Assembly (NCBI RefSeq): GCF_947495275.1
Contig: NZ_CANLYL010000002.1
Coordinates: forward strand, 372,001-436,000
Length of the DNA stretch: 64,000 bases
Direction of reading: 5' to 3'
DNA from: an uncultured Roseobacter sp.
GTDB lineage: Bacteria; Pseudomonadota; Alphaproteobacteria; Rhodobacterales; Rhodobacteraceae
Shown here: positions 55,345 to 63,990 of the stretch, one piece after another
Layout: the number at the start of each line of letters is the position of its first letter
Position numbering within the stretch: position 1 is the first letter of the stretch
Notes under the pieces: model-generated
Database searches by the model: none
What the model saw: the letters and a program-made list of their open reading frames with translations, nothing else
What the model was told of the DNA's origin: nothing
Position numbers and translations under genes: made by a program

Positions 55345-56202
55345 ATGACTGCACAACCCCGCCCTTTGCGTTCTGTCCTGTACATTCCTGGCTCCAAGCC
55401 ACGCGCACTGGTGAAAGCCAAGTCATTGGCAACAGACGCAATTATCTTTGACCTCGAAGATGCAGTGGCCCCGGACGAAAAAGCAGCCGCCCGGGAATTG
55501 CTGGTCGAGGCGCTCGACGAAGGTGGCTATGGGGCGCGGGTGAAAATCGTGCGGATCAATGCGCTGTCCACGCCCTGGGGTCTTGCTGATGCTCAGGCCG
55601 CGCGTGATGTGGGTGCGGATGCGGTGCTTTTGCCGAAGGTCGACGGCCCGGCAGATCTGGACGCATTGGCGGAACTGACAGGTGATGTGCCGCTTTGGGC
55701 GATGATGGAGACACCGCTGGGCATGCTCAATGCCAGCCAGATTGCGGCGCATCCGTGCTGCCACGGGATGGTGATGGGGACCAATGATCTGGCCAAGGAC
55801 ATGAACGCCAGACACCGGGCGGATCGCCTGCCGCTGATGACCGGTCTGGGTCTTTGTGTCCTGGCCGCCAAGGCGCACGGGGTGGCAATCATCGACGGGG
55901 TTTATAACGCCTTCAAGGATGAGGAAGGTCTTGCGGCGGAATGTGCACAGGGCCGCGATATGGGATTTGACGGCAAAACCCTGATACATCCGGCACAACT
56001 TGATATCGCCAATACAGCCTATTCGCCGTCGCCATCCGATCTGGAACTGGCCGCGCGCCAGATTGAAGCTTATGAAGCTGCGGTAGCGCAGGGGCAGGCC
56101 GTTGCCGTTGTTGATGGGCGGATCGTCGAAAATCTACATGTTGCAACTGCCCGTGAAACACTGGCAAAGATGGACGCAATCCAAGCCCTCGCAGCGGAGT
56201 AG
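55345..56202 (+). CDS. mcl2: CoA ester lyase/thioesterase, (3S)-malyl-CoA thioesterase type
   Basis: 285 residues from ATG 55345. HpcH/HpaI-CitE fold: RSVLYIPGSKPRALVKAKSL, IFDLEDAVAPDEKAAAR (metal and CoA region), LLPKVDG, METPLGMLNA, GTNDLAKDM, and GKTLIHPAQLDIAN. Length and opening match the Rhodobacter Mcl2 thioesterase that hydrolyses (3S)-malyl-CoA, rather than the longer Mcl1 lyase. The nearby mesaconyl-CoA hydratase gene supports the ethylmalonyl-CoA pathway. The name is by similarity only. Confidence 0.78.
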   Translation: MTAQPRPLRSVLYIPGSKPRALVKAKSLATDAIIFDLEDAVAPDEKAAARELLVEALDEGGYGARVKIVRINALSTPWGLADAQAARDVGADAVLLPKVDGPADLDALAELTGDVPLWAMMETPLGMLNASQIAAHPCCHGMVMGTNDLAKDMNARHRADRLPLMTGLGLCVLAAKAHGVAIIDGVYNAFKDEEGLAAECAQGRDMGFDGKTLIHPAQLDIANTAYSPSPSDLELAARQIEAYEAAVAQGQAVAVVDGRIVENLHVATARETLAKMDAIQALAAE

Positions 56203-56207
56203 CCCCC

Positions 56208-56765
56208 ATGATCATGCTGATTGCCGGACTGGCCCTTTGGACCCTCGCGCATTATTTCAAACGCCTCGCCCCAGAACGGCGCGCGGCACTGGGAGAGCCG
56301 GGCAAGCTGGTCGCAACCATTGGTATTGTCGCGGGCCTCATTCTGATGATCATGGGCTACCGCGCGGCTGAATTCATCCCCATCTGGCAGCCACCGGCCT
56401 TTATGGTGCATGTGAACAATACCCTGATGCTGCTGGCGCTTTGGACGTTCGGATCAAGTGCGGCCAAAGGGGCCAAGGTCTGGCCCGCCACCCGGATCAG
56501 GCACCCGCAGCTGACCGGGTTCAAGATTTGGGCGTTTGCGCATTTGCTGGTCAATGGCGATCTGGCCTCGATCCTGCTGTTCGGCGGCTTGCTGGGATGG
56601 GCCGTGGGGTCGGTCATCCTGATCAACCGGGCGGAACCCGACTGGACCGCGCCGGCGCCTGCGGGCACCGCCCCGCGCGTCCGGCTCGCGGTGATCACGC
56701 TGGTGCTTTTTGCCCTGATCGCATCGGTACACATCTGGCTGGGCGTCTGGCCTTTCCCTGCCTGA
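56208..56765 (+). CDS. NnrU family membrane protein
   Basis: 185 residues, about five membrane helices; LALWTLAHYFKRLAPERRAALGEPGKL, WAFAHLLVNGDLASILLFGG and the VHIWLGVWPFPA end match NnrU proteins. NnrU was first found with nitric oxide metabolism genes, but its role is unclear. 5 bases after the mcl2-type gene. Confidence 0.85.
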   Translation: MIMLIAGLALWTLAHYFKRLAPERRAALGEPGKLVATIGIVAGLILMIMGYRAAEFIPIWQPPAFMVHVNNTLMLLALWTFGSSAAKGAKVWPATRIRHPQLTGFKIWAFAHLLVNGDLASILLFGGLLGWAVGSVILINRAEPDWTAPAPAGTAPRVRLAVITLVLFALIASVHIWLGVWPFPA

Positions 56766-56781
56766 ATCCTCGGAGACTGCC

Positions 56782-56985
56782 ATGAAACTCTACCGATTTC
56801 TGTCCGAAGAGGATACGTCGGCCTTTTGTCACAAGGTGACGGAGGCATTGAACAAAGGCTGGGCTCTGCACGGCAACCCGACCCAGACATTTGATCATGC
56901 CAGCGGCGTGATGCGTTGCGGGCAGGCGGTGGTGAAAGAGGTTGACGGCACCTACACCCCCGACACCAAGCTGGGAGAGCAGTGA
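56782..56985 (+). CDS. DUF1737 small protein
   Basis: 67 residues. KLYRFLSEEDTSAFCHKVTEALNKGWALHGNPT is the DUF1737 core; a short cytoplasmic α/β protein. Function unknown. Its stop overlaps the mch start (TGATG). Confidence 0.8.
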   Translation: MKLYRFLSEEDTSAFCHKVTEALNKGWALHGNPTQTFDHASGVMRCGQAVVKEVDGTYTPDTKLGEQ

Positions 56986-58019
56986 TGGCCCCAAAAACCA
57001 ATCCGGGGCGCTTTTTTGAAGACTATGCCGTGGGTCAAACCATCCACCACGCGGTCCCGCGCACGGTCAAGATGGGCGAGCGCGCGGTTTATCACATGCT
57101 CTACCCGGCGCGGCATGCGCTTTATTCGTCGGACCAGTTTGCCCAGGGCTGCGGGCTGCCCTTCAGCCCGCTGGATGACATGATCGCCTTTCACATCGTT
57201 TTCGGCAAAACCGTGCCGGATGTGTCGCTGAACGCCGTGGCCAACCTGGGCTATGCCGAGGGGCGCTGGATCACGCCGGTCTGGCCTGGGGACACGTTGC
57301 GATCGGTCTCTGATGTCATTGGCATCAAGGAGAATTCCAACGGCAAGACGGGCGTTGTCTGGGTGCGCACCACGGGCCTCAATCAGCATGACGAGACAGT
57401 GCTGGAGTACGTGCGCTGGGTCATGGTGCGTAAACGCGATGCCGCAGCCCCGGCACCCGAAACACTCATTCCCGATCTGGCGCAGGTGATCCCGGCGGAC
57501 CGGCTGGTGATCCCCAAGCGGCTGGATTTTTCGGGGTATGACTTCACGCTTGCGGGGGAGCCGCACCGCTGGGCCGATTACGAGATTGGCGAGCAGATCG
57601 ACCATGTGGATGGTGTGACGGTGGAGGATGCCGAACACATGATGGCCACGCGCCTGTGGCAAAACACAGCCAAGGTGCATTTCGACACAACGGCGCGCCC
57701 TGACGGGTCCCGCCTGATCTATGGCGGGCACGTGATTTCCATGGCCCGTGCGCTCAGCTTCAATGGGCTGGCCAACGCGCAGATGGTCGTCGGCCTGAAC
57801 GGCGGCGCCCACGCCAATCCCTGCCTTGCGGGCGATACGATCCGGGCGTGGTCGGAAGTGCTGGACAAGGCTGAAACCGACGCCCCCGGCGTGGGCGCGC
57901 TGCGTTTGAGGCTGGTCGCGACGAAAGGGGGGGAGGCCTTTACGCTGAAGGGCGAGGATGGCAAGTATCTGTCCCATGTGCTGCTGGATCTCGACTATTG
58001 GGCCCTTGTGCCGCTGTGA
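56985..58019 (+). CDS. mch: Mesaconyl-C1-CoA hydratase (ethylmalonyl-CoA pathway)
   Basis: 344 residues from ATG 56985 (a GTG one codon earlier is possible). Double hot-dog MaoC-type hydratase: first half GRFFEDYAVGQTIHHAVPRTV, second half RWADYEIGEQIDHVDGVTVEDAEHMMATRLWQNTAKVHFD, with GGHVISMARALSFNGLANA. Length and pattern match Rhodobacter mesaconyl-CoA hydratase, which converts mesaconyl-C1-CoA to β-methylmalyl-CoA during acetyl-CoA assimilation. Acts with malyl/methylmalyl-CoA lyases. Confidence 0.88.
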   Translation: MAPKTNPGRFFEDYAVGQTIHHAVPRTVKMGERAVYHMLYPARHALYSSDQFAQGCGLPFSPLDDMIAFHIVFGKTVPDVSLNAVANLGYAEGRWITPVWPGDTLRSVSDVIGIKENSNGKTGVVWVRTTGLNQHDETVLEYVRWVMVRKRDAAAPAPETLIPDLAQVIPADRLVIPKRLDFSGYDFTLAGEPHRWADYEIGEQIDHVDGVTVEDAEHMMATRLWQNTAKVHFDTTARPDGSRLIYGGHVISMARALSFNGLANAQMVVGLNGGAHANPCLAGDTIRAWSEVLDKAETDAPGVGALRLRLVATKGGEAFTLKGEDGKYLSHVLLDLDYWALVPL

Positions 58020-58061
58020 TCCCATGGCATTTTTGACGGAAAAAATCACAAGGAGACCGGC

Positions 58062-58781
58062 ATGTTTGCCAGGCTGATTGCGGTTTTGGTTGCCTGCGGG
58101 ATGCTGTTTGGTGGTGCGGCAAGTGCCGAGGACAGGAAAGACGGCTTTGTGTCCGCCAATGTCCTGGCCATCCTGTACCACGAGATCGGGCACGCGCTGA
58201 TCGAGGTCATGCAGCTACCGGTGCTGGGACAGGAAGAAGATGCCGCTGACGTGCTCAGCCTGCTGCTGATTGACGCCTTTTTCGAAGAAGACGATGCATC
58301 GGAGATCATGTATGATGCCGCCTTCGGATTTTTGCGCGAATCCGAAGAGAATGAAATGGCGCTGTGGGATGTGCATGGCCCTGACCTGCAACGGTATTTC
58401 ACCATGGTCTGCCTGTTTTACGGGGCTGATCCGGATGCCCGGCAGGAATTGGCGCTGGAACTGGAACTGCCGGAGGAACGGCTGGAGACCTGCCCGGAAG
58501 AATATGATCTGGCCAATGACAGTTGGGGTGCAGTGCTCGATGACATCGCAGCGGATGCACCGGGGGGCTCCTTTGTTCTGGAAGGCGACAGCGACAGCTT
58601 CATCGGTCGGATACTGGAAGAGGAAGTGGCCGCCCTGAATGCCGATTTCGTTTTGCCGCAGAGCTTGTATCTGTCGGTGCAAAGCTGCGGCGAGGCCAAT
58701 GGCTTTTTCGATCCTGAAACCCTTGAGGTCATTCTTTGCGAAGAACTTGACGGCTATTTACGCGATCTGGCGGCATTTTGA
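58062..58781 (+). CDS. DUF4344 putative metallopeptidase, exported
   Basis: 239 residues with a signal peptide (cleavage near ASAED about residue 21). HExxH zinc motif at residues 40–44 (LYHEIGHALIEV), then GQEEDAADVLSLL, where Glu/Asp could give the third zinc ligand, and late cysteines (CPEE, SCGEANGFFDP, LCEEL). All are DUF4344 features. Acidic protein, likely periplasmic. Confidence 0.83.
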   Translation: MFARLIAVLVACGMLFGGAASAEDRKDGFVSANVLAILYHEIGHALIEVMQLPVLGQEEDAADVLSLLLIDAFFEEDDASEIMYDAAFGFLRESEENEMALWDVHGPDLQRYFTMVCLFYGADPDARQELALELELPEERLETCPEEYDLANDSWGAVLDDIAADAPGGSFVLEGDSDSFIGRILEEEVAALNADFVLPQSLYLSVQSCGEANGFFDPETLEVILCEELDGYLRDLAAF

Positions 58782-58839
58782 TCGGCTGACGCAAATTAAT
58801 CCTTGCGGGTTTGGTACGCAGATTGCGTAGTCTGTGCCC

Positions 58840-59505
58840 ATGATACGGCTCCTTACATCTACACTAGTCCTGATCAGTGGCCCTTGTGCTGCCGTCGCCT
58901 GTCAGCTTGCGCTGGTGCTGGCTGTGGATGTGTCGGGCTCGGTGGACGACCGTGAATATCAGGTCCAAATGCAGGGCCTCGCGGCGGCGTTGCGCGATGG
59001 GATCGTGATTGATGCACTGATCGAACAGGAGGCACAGGTGACCCTGATCCAGTGGACCGGCAGTTCCCGGCAGCGCCAAACCGTGCCCTGGACCGGGGTG
59101 CGCACCGCTGATGATGTCGAAGCGCTGGCCGAAACGATTGCCACCAACCGCCGGGTCTGGCGCAATTACTCGACCGCTATCGGTGAAGCCTTGATTGCAG
59201 CCGAAGACGCGCTTGCCGCCGTGCCGCAGTGCAAACGGCGCGTCATTGATGTGTCAGGCGATGGCATTTCCAACGAAGGGATCCTGCCGCGCGCGCGCCA
59301 TGCGGCGCTGGCAGCCAAGGAGGTGACGGTCAATGCCCTTGCGATCGAAACTGACGATGAGGACGTCACCGGCTGGTTCTACGAAAACCTGATCCGGGGT
59401 GAAGGCGCATTTGTGATCACCGCCAATGGGTTCGAGGATTATCCTGCTCAGATCAGGCGAAAATTGCAGCGCGAAACCACGCGGCAACTCAGTCACTTGC
59501 CGTAA
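58840..59505 (+). CDS. DUF1194 von Willebrand factor A-like exported protein
   Basis: 221 residues from ATG 58840 (a GTG at 58834 is also possible). Signal peptide to about residue 20. MIDAS metal site DVSGSVDDREY, then VIDVSGDGISNEG and VNALAIE, the full DUF1194 pattern. Usually periplasmic in alphaproteobacteria; role unknown. It ends next to the sdh operator pair. Confidence 0.86.
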   Translation: MIRLLTSTLVLISGPCAAVACQLALVLAVDVSGSVDDREYQVQMQGLAAALRDGIVIDALIEQEAQVTLIQWTGSSRQRQTVPWTGVRTADDVEALAETIATNRRVWRNYSTAIGEALIAAEDALAAVPQCKRRVIDVSGDGISNEGILPRARHAALAAKEVTVNALAIETDDEDVTGWFYENLIRGEGAFVITANGFEDYPAQIRRKLQRETTRQLSHLP

Positions 59506-59536
59506 TGTGATCACGCGTGTTCCGCGTGTGATCACA
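59506..59536. promoter_or_regulatory. Paired TGTGATCAC sites, sdhC upstream
   Basis: TGTGATCACG at 59506–59515 and TGTGATCACA at 59527–59536, centres exactly 21 bp apart, the first starting right after the DUF1194 stop. The second is followed by AAATC, as is the second sucC site on the same strand. About 125 bases before the sdhC ATG. Same architecture as at 52490–52520. Between 59537 and 59661 lies an A/T-rich stretch that should contain the sdh promoter. Confidence 0.75.
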
Positions 59537-59661
59537 AATCTGCAAAGATTAACGATTTTTGTACAAACCGCGCTAATAAACCGCGCATCAGATGGGCCGG
59601 GGCGCGTGACATTGCTGTAATAAGAAGTAAAAAGAGAGGCAGGGAACAAAAGGAATCTAAT

Positions 59662-60045
59662 ATGGCTGATGTCAATCGGGGTAACCGCCCCTTGTCGCCA
59701 CATCTGACGATTTATCGCCCGCAGCTGACTTCCATGACCTCCATCCTGACGCGAATCACCGGCAATGCGCTGCTGATCTCCTCCTTGCTGGTGGTCTGGT
59801 GGTTTCTGGCCGCGGCAACCTCGGCAGAATATTTCGCTTATGCGGATGCGGTGCTGACCAGTTGGTTTGGCGATCTGGTGATGACCTTGTCGCTTTGGGG
59901 GCTTTGGTATCACACGCTGGCCGGTCTGCGGCATCTGGTTTGGGATCAGGGCATCGGCCTTGATCTGGAGACAGCCTACAAGCTGGGTTACGCAGTCATT
60001 GGTGGCTCGGTGGTGCTGACCCTGCTGACCATCGTGGTGATATAA
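59662..60045 (+). CDS. sdhC: Succinate dehydrogenase cytochrome b556 subunit
   Basis: 127 residues, three membrane helices. N-terminal NRPLSPHLTIYRPQLTSMTSILTRITG (quinone-site Ser/Arg) and heme ligand region HTLAGLRHLVWD. Ribosome site AGGAA. First gene of the sdh operon; next gene 10 bases on. Confidence 0.94.
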   Translation: MADVNRGNRPLSPHLTIYRPQLTSMTSILTRITGNALLISSLLVVWWFLAAATSAEYFAYADAVLTSWFGDLVMTLSLWGLWYHTLAGLRHLVWDQGIGLDLETAYKLGYAVIGGSVVLTLLTIVVI

Positions 60046-60055
60046 GGAGCCTGCC

Positions 60056-60427
60056 ATGAGCTATCTGACAGACCGCAAACGCGCGACAGGCCTCGGGTCG
60101 GCCAAAACCGGGACGGAGCACCACTGGTCCATGACCGTCAGCTCCGGCGCACTGCTGATCCTGATCCCGCTTTTTGTCTTTACGTTCGGCCCGATGCTGG
60201 GCGCGTCCTATGAAGAGGTCACCGCCACGTTCAGCCGCCCGTTCCCGGCGGTTATCGCGGGCCTCACCATCATCGTGACGTTCAAGCATTTCGCGGGCGG
60301 TGTGCAGGCGCTGATCGAGGATTACGTGCATGGGCTGGCCCAGAAGATCGCCATCGTGGCGATGACCTGCCTGTCCTATGCGGCCATGGCGGTGGGGCTT
60401 TATGCCATCGTGCGCCTCGCACTTTAG
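60056..60427 (+). CDS. sdhD: Succinate dehydrogenase membrane anchor subunit
   Basis: 123 residues, three membrane helices. GLGSAKTGTEHHWSMTVSSGALL and VTFKHFAGGVQALIEDYVHG, with the Asp-Tyr quinone-site pair and a heme-side His. AAGGAG upstream. Pairs with SdhC to carry heme b and quinone. Confidence 0.92.
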   Translation: MSYLTDRKRATGLGSAKTGTEHHWSMTVSSGALLILIPLFVFTFGPMLGASYEEVTATFSRPFPAVIAGLTIIVTFKHFAGGVQALIEDYVHGLAQKIAIVAMTCLSYAAMAVGLYAIVRLAL

Positions 60428-60486
60428 AACACATGCCGCGTGTCGCTGACGCGCGTGCCCTCTGATTGAGACCGGGAGAGACTTCC

Positions 60487-62292
60487 ATGGCTGCTTATGA
60501 ATATGAAACACATGAATACGATGTCGTCGTCGTAGGGGCCGGTGGTGCCGGGCTGCGCGCCACGCTGGGCATGGCCGAACAGGGGCTGCGCACGGCTTGC
60601 GTGACCAAGGTTTTCCCGACGCGTTCCCATACCGTGGCCGCGCAGGGCGGGATTGCTGCATCCCTGTCGAACATGGGGCCCGACAACTGGCAGTGGCATA
60701 TGTACGACACGGTCAAGGGATCGGACTGGCTGGGCGATACGGACGCGATGGAATATCTCGCACGCGAGGCCCCCAAAGCGGTCTATGAACTGGAGCACTA
60801 CGGCGTGCCGTTCAGCCGGACCGAAGAAGGCAAGATCTACCAGCGCCCCTTTGGCGGCCACACCACCGAATTCGGCGAAGGCCCCGCCGTGCAGCGGACA
60901 TGCGCTGCCGCAGACCGGACGGGCCACGCCATCCTGCACACGCTCTACGGCCAGTCGCTCAAGAACAACGCGGAATTCTACATTGAATATTTCGCGATCG
61001 ACCTAATCATGTCCGATGATGGCATTTGTCAGGGCGTGCTCTGCTGGAAACTCGATGATGGCACGCTGCATCTTTTTGCCTCCAAGATGGTTGTGCTGGC
61101 CACGGGTGGCTATGGCCGCGCCTATTTCTCGGCCACCTCCGCGCATACCTGCACAGGTGACGGCGGCGGCATGACCGCCCGCGCAGGGCTGCCCTTGCAG
61201 GATATGGAGTTCGTGCAGTTCCACCCTACCGGCATTTACGGCGCGGGTTGCCTGATCACCGAAGGTGCGCGCGGCGAGGGCGGGTATCTGACCAACGCCG
61301 AAGGCGAGCGCTTCATGGAGCGCTACGCGCCGCAGTATAAGGACCTTGCGCCGCGCGATTACGTCAGCCGCTGCATGACGATGGAAATCCGCGAGGGCCG
61401 GGGCGTCGGCAAGAACGGCGATCACATTCACCTGAACCTCAACCACCTGCCGCCCGAGACATTGAAACTACGCTTGCCGGGCATATCAGAGAGCGCGCGC
61501 ATCTTTGCCGGGGTGAACCTCAACAAGGAGCCGATCCCGGTGCTGCCGACCGTTCACTATAACATGGGCGGTATTCCGACGAATTACTGGGGCGAAGTGC
61601 TGGCGCCCACATCGGACAATCCCGACCGGGTGTCGCCGGGGCTGATGGCCGTGGGTGAGGCGGGCTGTGCGTCGGTGCATGGTGCGAACCGTCTGGGGTC
61701 GAACTCACTCATTGATTTGGTGGTCTTTGGACGCGCCGCCGCGATCCGGGCGGGCAAGATTGTCGATCCTGAAAGCGCTGTGCCCACGCCCAATGCGGCA
61801 TCGGTTCAGGCCGCGCTCGACCGCTTTGACAACACGCGCTACGCCAAGGGTGCGATGCCGACCGCTGAGTTGCGGCTGGAAATGCAGCAGACCATGCAGA
61901 AAGACGCCGCCGTTTTCCGCGCCAACGACACGCTGGCCGATGGCAAGAAAGCGATGGAGGAAGTGGCCGACAAATGGGCCGATGTGGGCGTCACCGACCG
62001 CAGCCTTGTATGGAATTCCGACCTGATGGAGACGCTGGAACTGGCGAACCTCATCCCCAACGCGGTGGCGACGATCACCGGTGCTGAGGCGCGCAAGGAA
62101 AGCCGCGGCGCGCATGCGCATGAGGATCACCCCGAACGCGACGACAAGAACTGGCGCAAGCACTCGCTCATTTGGTTCAAAGGCAACAAGGCTTCGCTGG
62201 GTTACCGCGGCGTGCACGAACAACCGCTGACGAGCCACAATGACGGCGGCATCGATCCCAAGAAGATCGCCCCCAAGAAGCGGACGTTCTGA
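60487..62292 (+). CDS. sdhA: Succinate dehydrogenase flavoprotein subunit
   Basis: 601 residues from ATG 60487 (GGGAGAG upstream). FAD motif [17 protein letters not shown]; covalent-FAD His48 in [10 protein letters not shown]; substrate region [20 protein letters not shown]; late [20 protein letters not shown]. Oxidises succinate to fumarate. The iron–sulfur subunit gene sdhB does not follow directly: three other genes occupy 62292–63990. Confidence 0.97.
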   Translation: MAAYEYETHEYDVVVVGAGGAGLRATLGMAEQGLRTACVTKVFPTRSHTVAAQGGIAASLSNMGPDNWQWHMYDTVKGSDWLGDTDAMEYLAREAPKAVYELEHYGVPFSRTEEGKIYQRPFGGHTTEFGEGPAVQRTCAAADRTGHAILHTLYGQSLKNNAEFYIEYFAIDLIMSDDGICQGVLCWKLDDGTLHLFASKMVVLATGGYGRAYFSATSAHTCTGDGGGMTARAGLPLQDMEFVQFHPTGIYGAGCLITEGARGEGGYLTNAEGERFMERYAPQYKDLAPRDYVSRCMTMEIREGRGVGKNGDHIHLNLNHLPPETLKLRLPGISESARIFAGVNLNKEPIPVLPTVHYNMGGIPTNYWGEVLAPTSDNPDRVSPGLMAVGEAGCASVHGANRLGSNSLIDLVVFGRAAAIRAGKIVDPESAVPTPNAASVQAALDRFDNTRYAKGAMPTAELRLEMQQTMQKDAAVFRANDTLADGKKAMEEVADKWADVGVTDRSLVWNSDLMETLELANLIPNAVATITGAEARKESRGAHAHEDHPERDDKNWRKHSLIWFKGNKASLGYRGVHEQPLTSHNDGGIDPKKIAPKKRTF

Positions 62293-62951
62293 TGCGTGGA
62301 ATTTTGACTATAGGGGCGTGTGCCGCGCTGATTGGCTGCGCGACACCGGGCGCGGATGTGATCTTGTCCTTGGACGAAAACACGCAGGCCAGCGCATTGC
62401 GATCGTGCCATGCGGGTTTGGGTATCGAGGGGCCATTCGCCCCGCAAAAAGTGGCTCTAGACGATGGGCGTGTCTCGGTTTTCGTGGCCAACGAAAACGG
62501 TATCTCGCTGGCAGAAGCCCGCAGCGTCAATCGCTGTGCAAGGGACCGGCTTTTGGCAACTTATGGCGCTGGCAGCGATGTTTTTGCCCGCAGCGTTCCG
62601 GACCAGAATGCGGCGATCCTTGCCTGCAAGAACGAAAGGGGCGTGCCGGGTCCGTTTGAAACAACCGTCTTTTCCTACGGATCGCGTGCAAGCGAGGTGT
62701 TGATTACCCCTGCTGGCGCGGTCACCGAAAATGATGCCCGTGCGATCAACGCCTGTGCGCGGGCAAAGCTGCGCGGCGCTGCACCGGCAGCGGCGGCGGC
62801 CAGCCAGCCTACGTTGGCCTCGGCTTCGAGCGCCCCAATTGCTGCGCGACAAAGTGCTGCACCGCGCGCGCCGGTGGCCAACAATCCCAACTGTCCTCGG
62901 GGCTACCGGGGGCTGTATCGCGGCAATCTCTTTTGCACCGGCAAGCGCTGA
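62292..62951 (+). CDS. Lipoprotein with two copies of a cysteine module
   Basis: 219 residues; ATG shares a base with the sdhA stop. Lipobox LIGC (Cys16). Module 1 (about 35–87) and module 2 (about 109–160) align: Cys39/Cys82 and Cys112/Cys155 both lie 43 residues apart, with shared GPF after the first Cys and ENDARAINACARAKL-like ends (AEARSVNRCARDRL in module 1). An Ala-rich linker and a C-terminal CPRGYRGLYRGNLFC follow. Family not recognised. Confidence 0.7.
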   Translation: MRGILTIGACAALIGCATPGADVILSLDENTQASALRSCHAGLGIEGPFAPQKVALDDGRVSVFVANENGISLAEARSVNRCARDRLLATYGAGSDVFARSVPDQNAAILACKNERGVPGPFETTVFSYGSRASEVLITPAGAVTENDARAINACARAKLRGAAPAAAAASQPTLASASSAPIAARQSAAPRAPVANNPNCPRGYRGLYRGNLFCTGKR

Positions 62952-62968
62952 GGGAGCGGGTTTAGGAA

Positions 62969-63664
62969 ATGCTTCAGGATCTGCGCCGCACGCTCAAGTC
63001 TGAAGGGATGGTCGCGCATCCGATCAAGACACGTCCGCCTTATCTGCGGGGATATGGGTTTGCGCCGGATGTCGTCATTGATGTGGGCGTCGATAATGGT
63101 ACGCCCTGGCTATATCGGAGTTTTCCGCAGGCACGGTTTGTTCTGATTGACCCGCAACCCGCCAGTGCGGAGCGGGTGCGCGACAAGGGCCATCTGGAGG
63201 AATTTCATTTTCACGCCTCTGCTCTTGGCGCGCGGGAGGGCAAGGCCACGCTTATGGTGCCGCATTCCGACAAGGGTGAACACCCTGCTATGGCAAGCCT
63301 CTTGCGGCGCACCGATCAGCGGGCCAAGTCGTTCACCAAGCTGGACAAGCATTACGTTCCGGTCAGAAAACTGGATGATATTGCGGTGGCTTATTCCGGC
63401 AATCTGGGCCTCAAGATAGATACCGAAGGGTCGGAACTGGAGGTTTTGAAAGGGGCAACGGAAACCCTGAAACGCTGTGAATTCGTCATTCTGGAAATGT
63501 CTCTGACGCAGCGATTTGCAGGCGTTGGCATGCCTTCGGAAGTGGTCGCCATTTTGGCCGATGCAGGTTTGGAATGGCGGGACGTACTGCACGTTGGTGC
63601 GCCCGCTGGCAAGAAAGCGCGACCGCGCTATATGGATGTTCTTTTTACAAGGTGGGTGTCATGA
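62969..63664 (+). CDS. FkbM-type SAM methyltransferase
   Basis: 231 residues. DVVIDVGVDNGTPWLYRSFPQARFVLIDPQP is SAM motif I–II; LGLKIDTEGSELEVLKGATETL is the FkbM signature (D-x-E-G-x-E). No signal peptide. Overlaps the next gene by 4 bases. Substrate unknown; FkbM enzymes O-methylate sugars or small molecules. Confidence 0.85.
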   Translation: MLQDLRRTLKSEGMVAHPIKTRPPYLRGYGFAPDVVIDVGVDNGTPWLYRSFPQARFVLIDPQPASAERVRDKGHLEEFHFHASALGAREGKATLMVPHSDKGEHPAMASLLRRTDQRAKSFTKLDKHYVPVRKLDDIAVAYSGNLGLKIDTEGSELEVLKGATETLKRCEFVILEMSLTQRFAGVGMPSEVVAILADAGLEWRDVLHVGAPAGKKARPRYMDVLFTRWVS

Positions 63665-63990
63665 TCCGATTTCTTCTCCCGGCAATGCTGGTTTTATCGG
63701 CGTGTGCCGATGTGCAGCAAGCAACCGATACGGCCGGTCGCAACGCGGCAAAATCGATCCTTCCCGAGGCGTTGGCCGTCTATTTTCCACAAGTGCCAAA
63801 GCAGCTTTTCCAACCCTTCACCAATTGCATTGTCGATAATGCAGACGCCAGCGAAGTGCAGTCGCTTGCCGCGGACGCGATCACAGGTGTGGATGAAGGC
63901 ACGGCCACAACCATTCGCGCGGTGCTGACCCGCCCTGCAACACAACAATGTCTGGCAGCCGCCGCCCCCACGGCGTTGCAGACCCTTTAG
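63661..63990 (+). CDS. Small lipoprotein
   Basis: 109 residues from ATG 63661, overlapping the FkbM stop (ATGA). Signal peptide with lipobox LVLSAC (Cys15). Mature part helical, with two further cysteines: NCIVDNADASEV and QQCLAA. No family recognised. Likely still inside the sdh transcript; sdhB is expected downstream, outside the window. Confidence 0.68.
   Translation: MIRFLLPAMLVLSACADVQQATDTAGRNAAKSILPEALAVYFPQVPKQLFQPFTNCIVDNADASEVQSLAADAITGVDEGTATTIRAVLTRPATQQCLAAAAPTALQTL

Noticed and set aside
56952-58193. Minus-strand 413-codon frame opposite mch
   Set aside because: His- and Arg-rich shadow of the mesaconyl-CoA hydratase gene.
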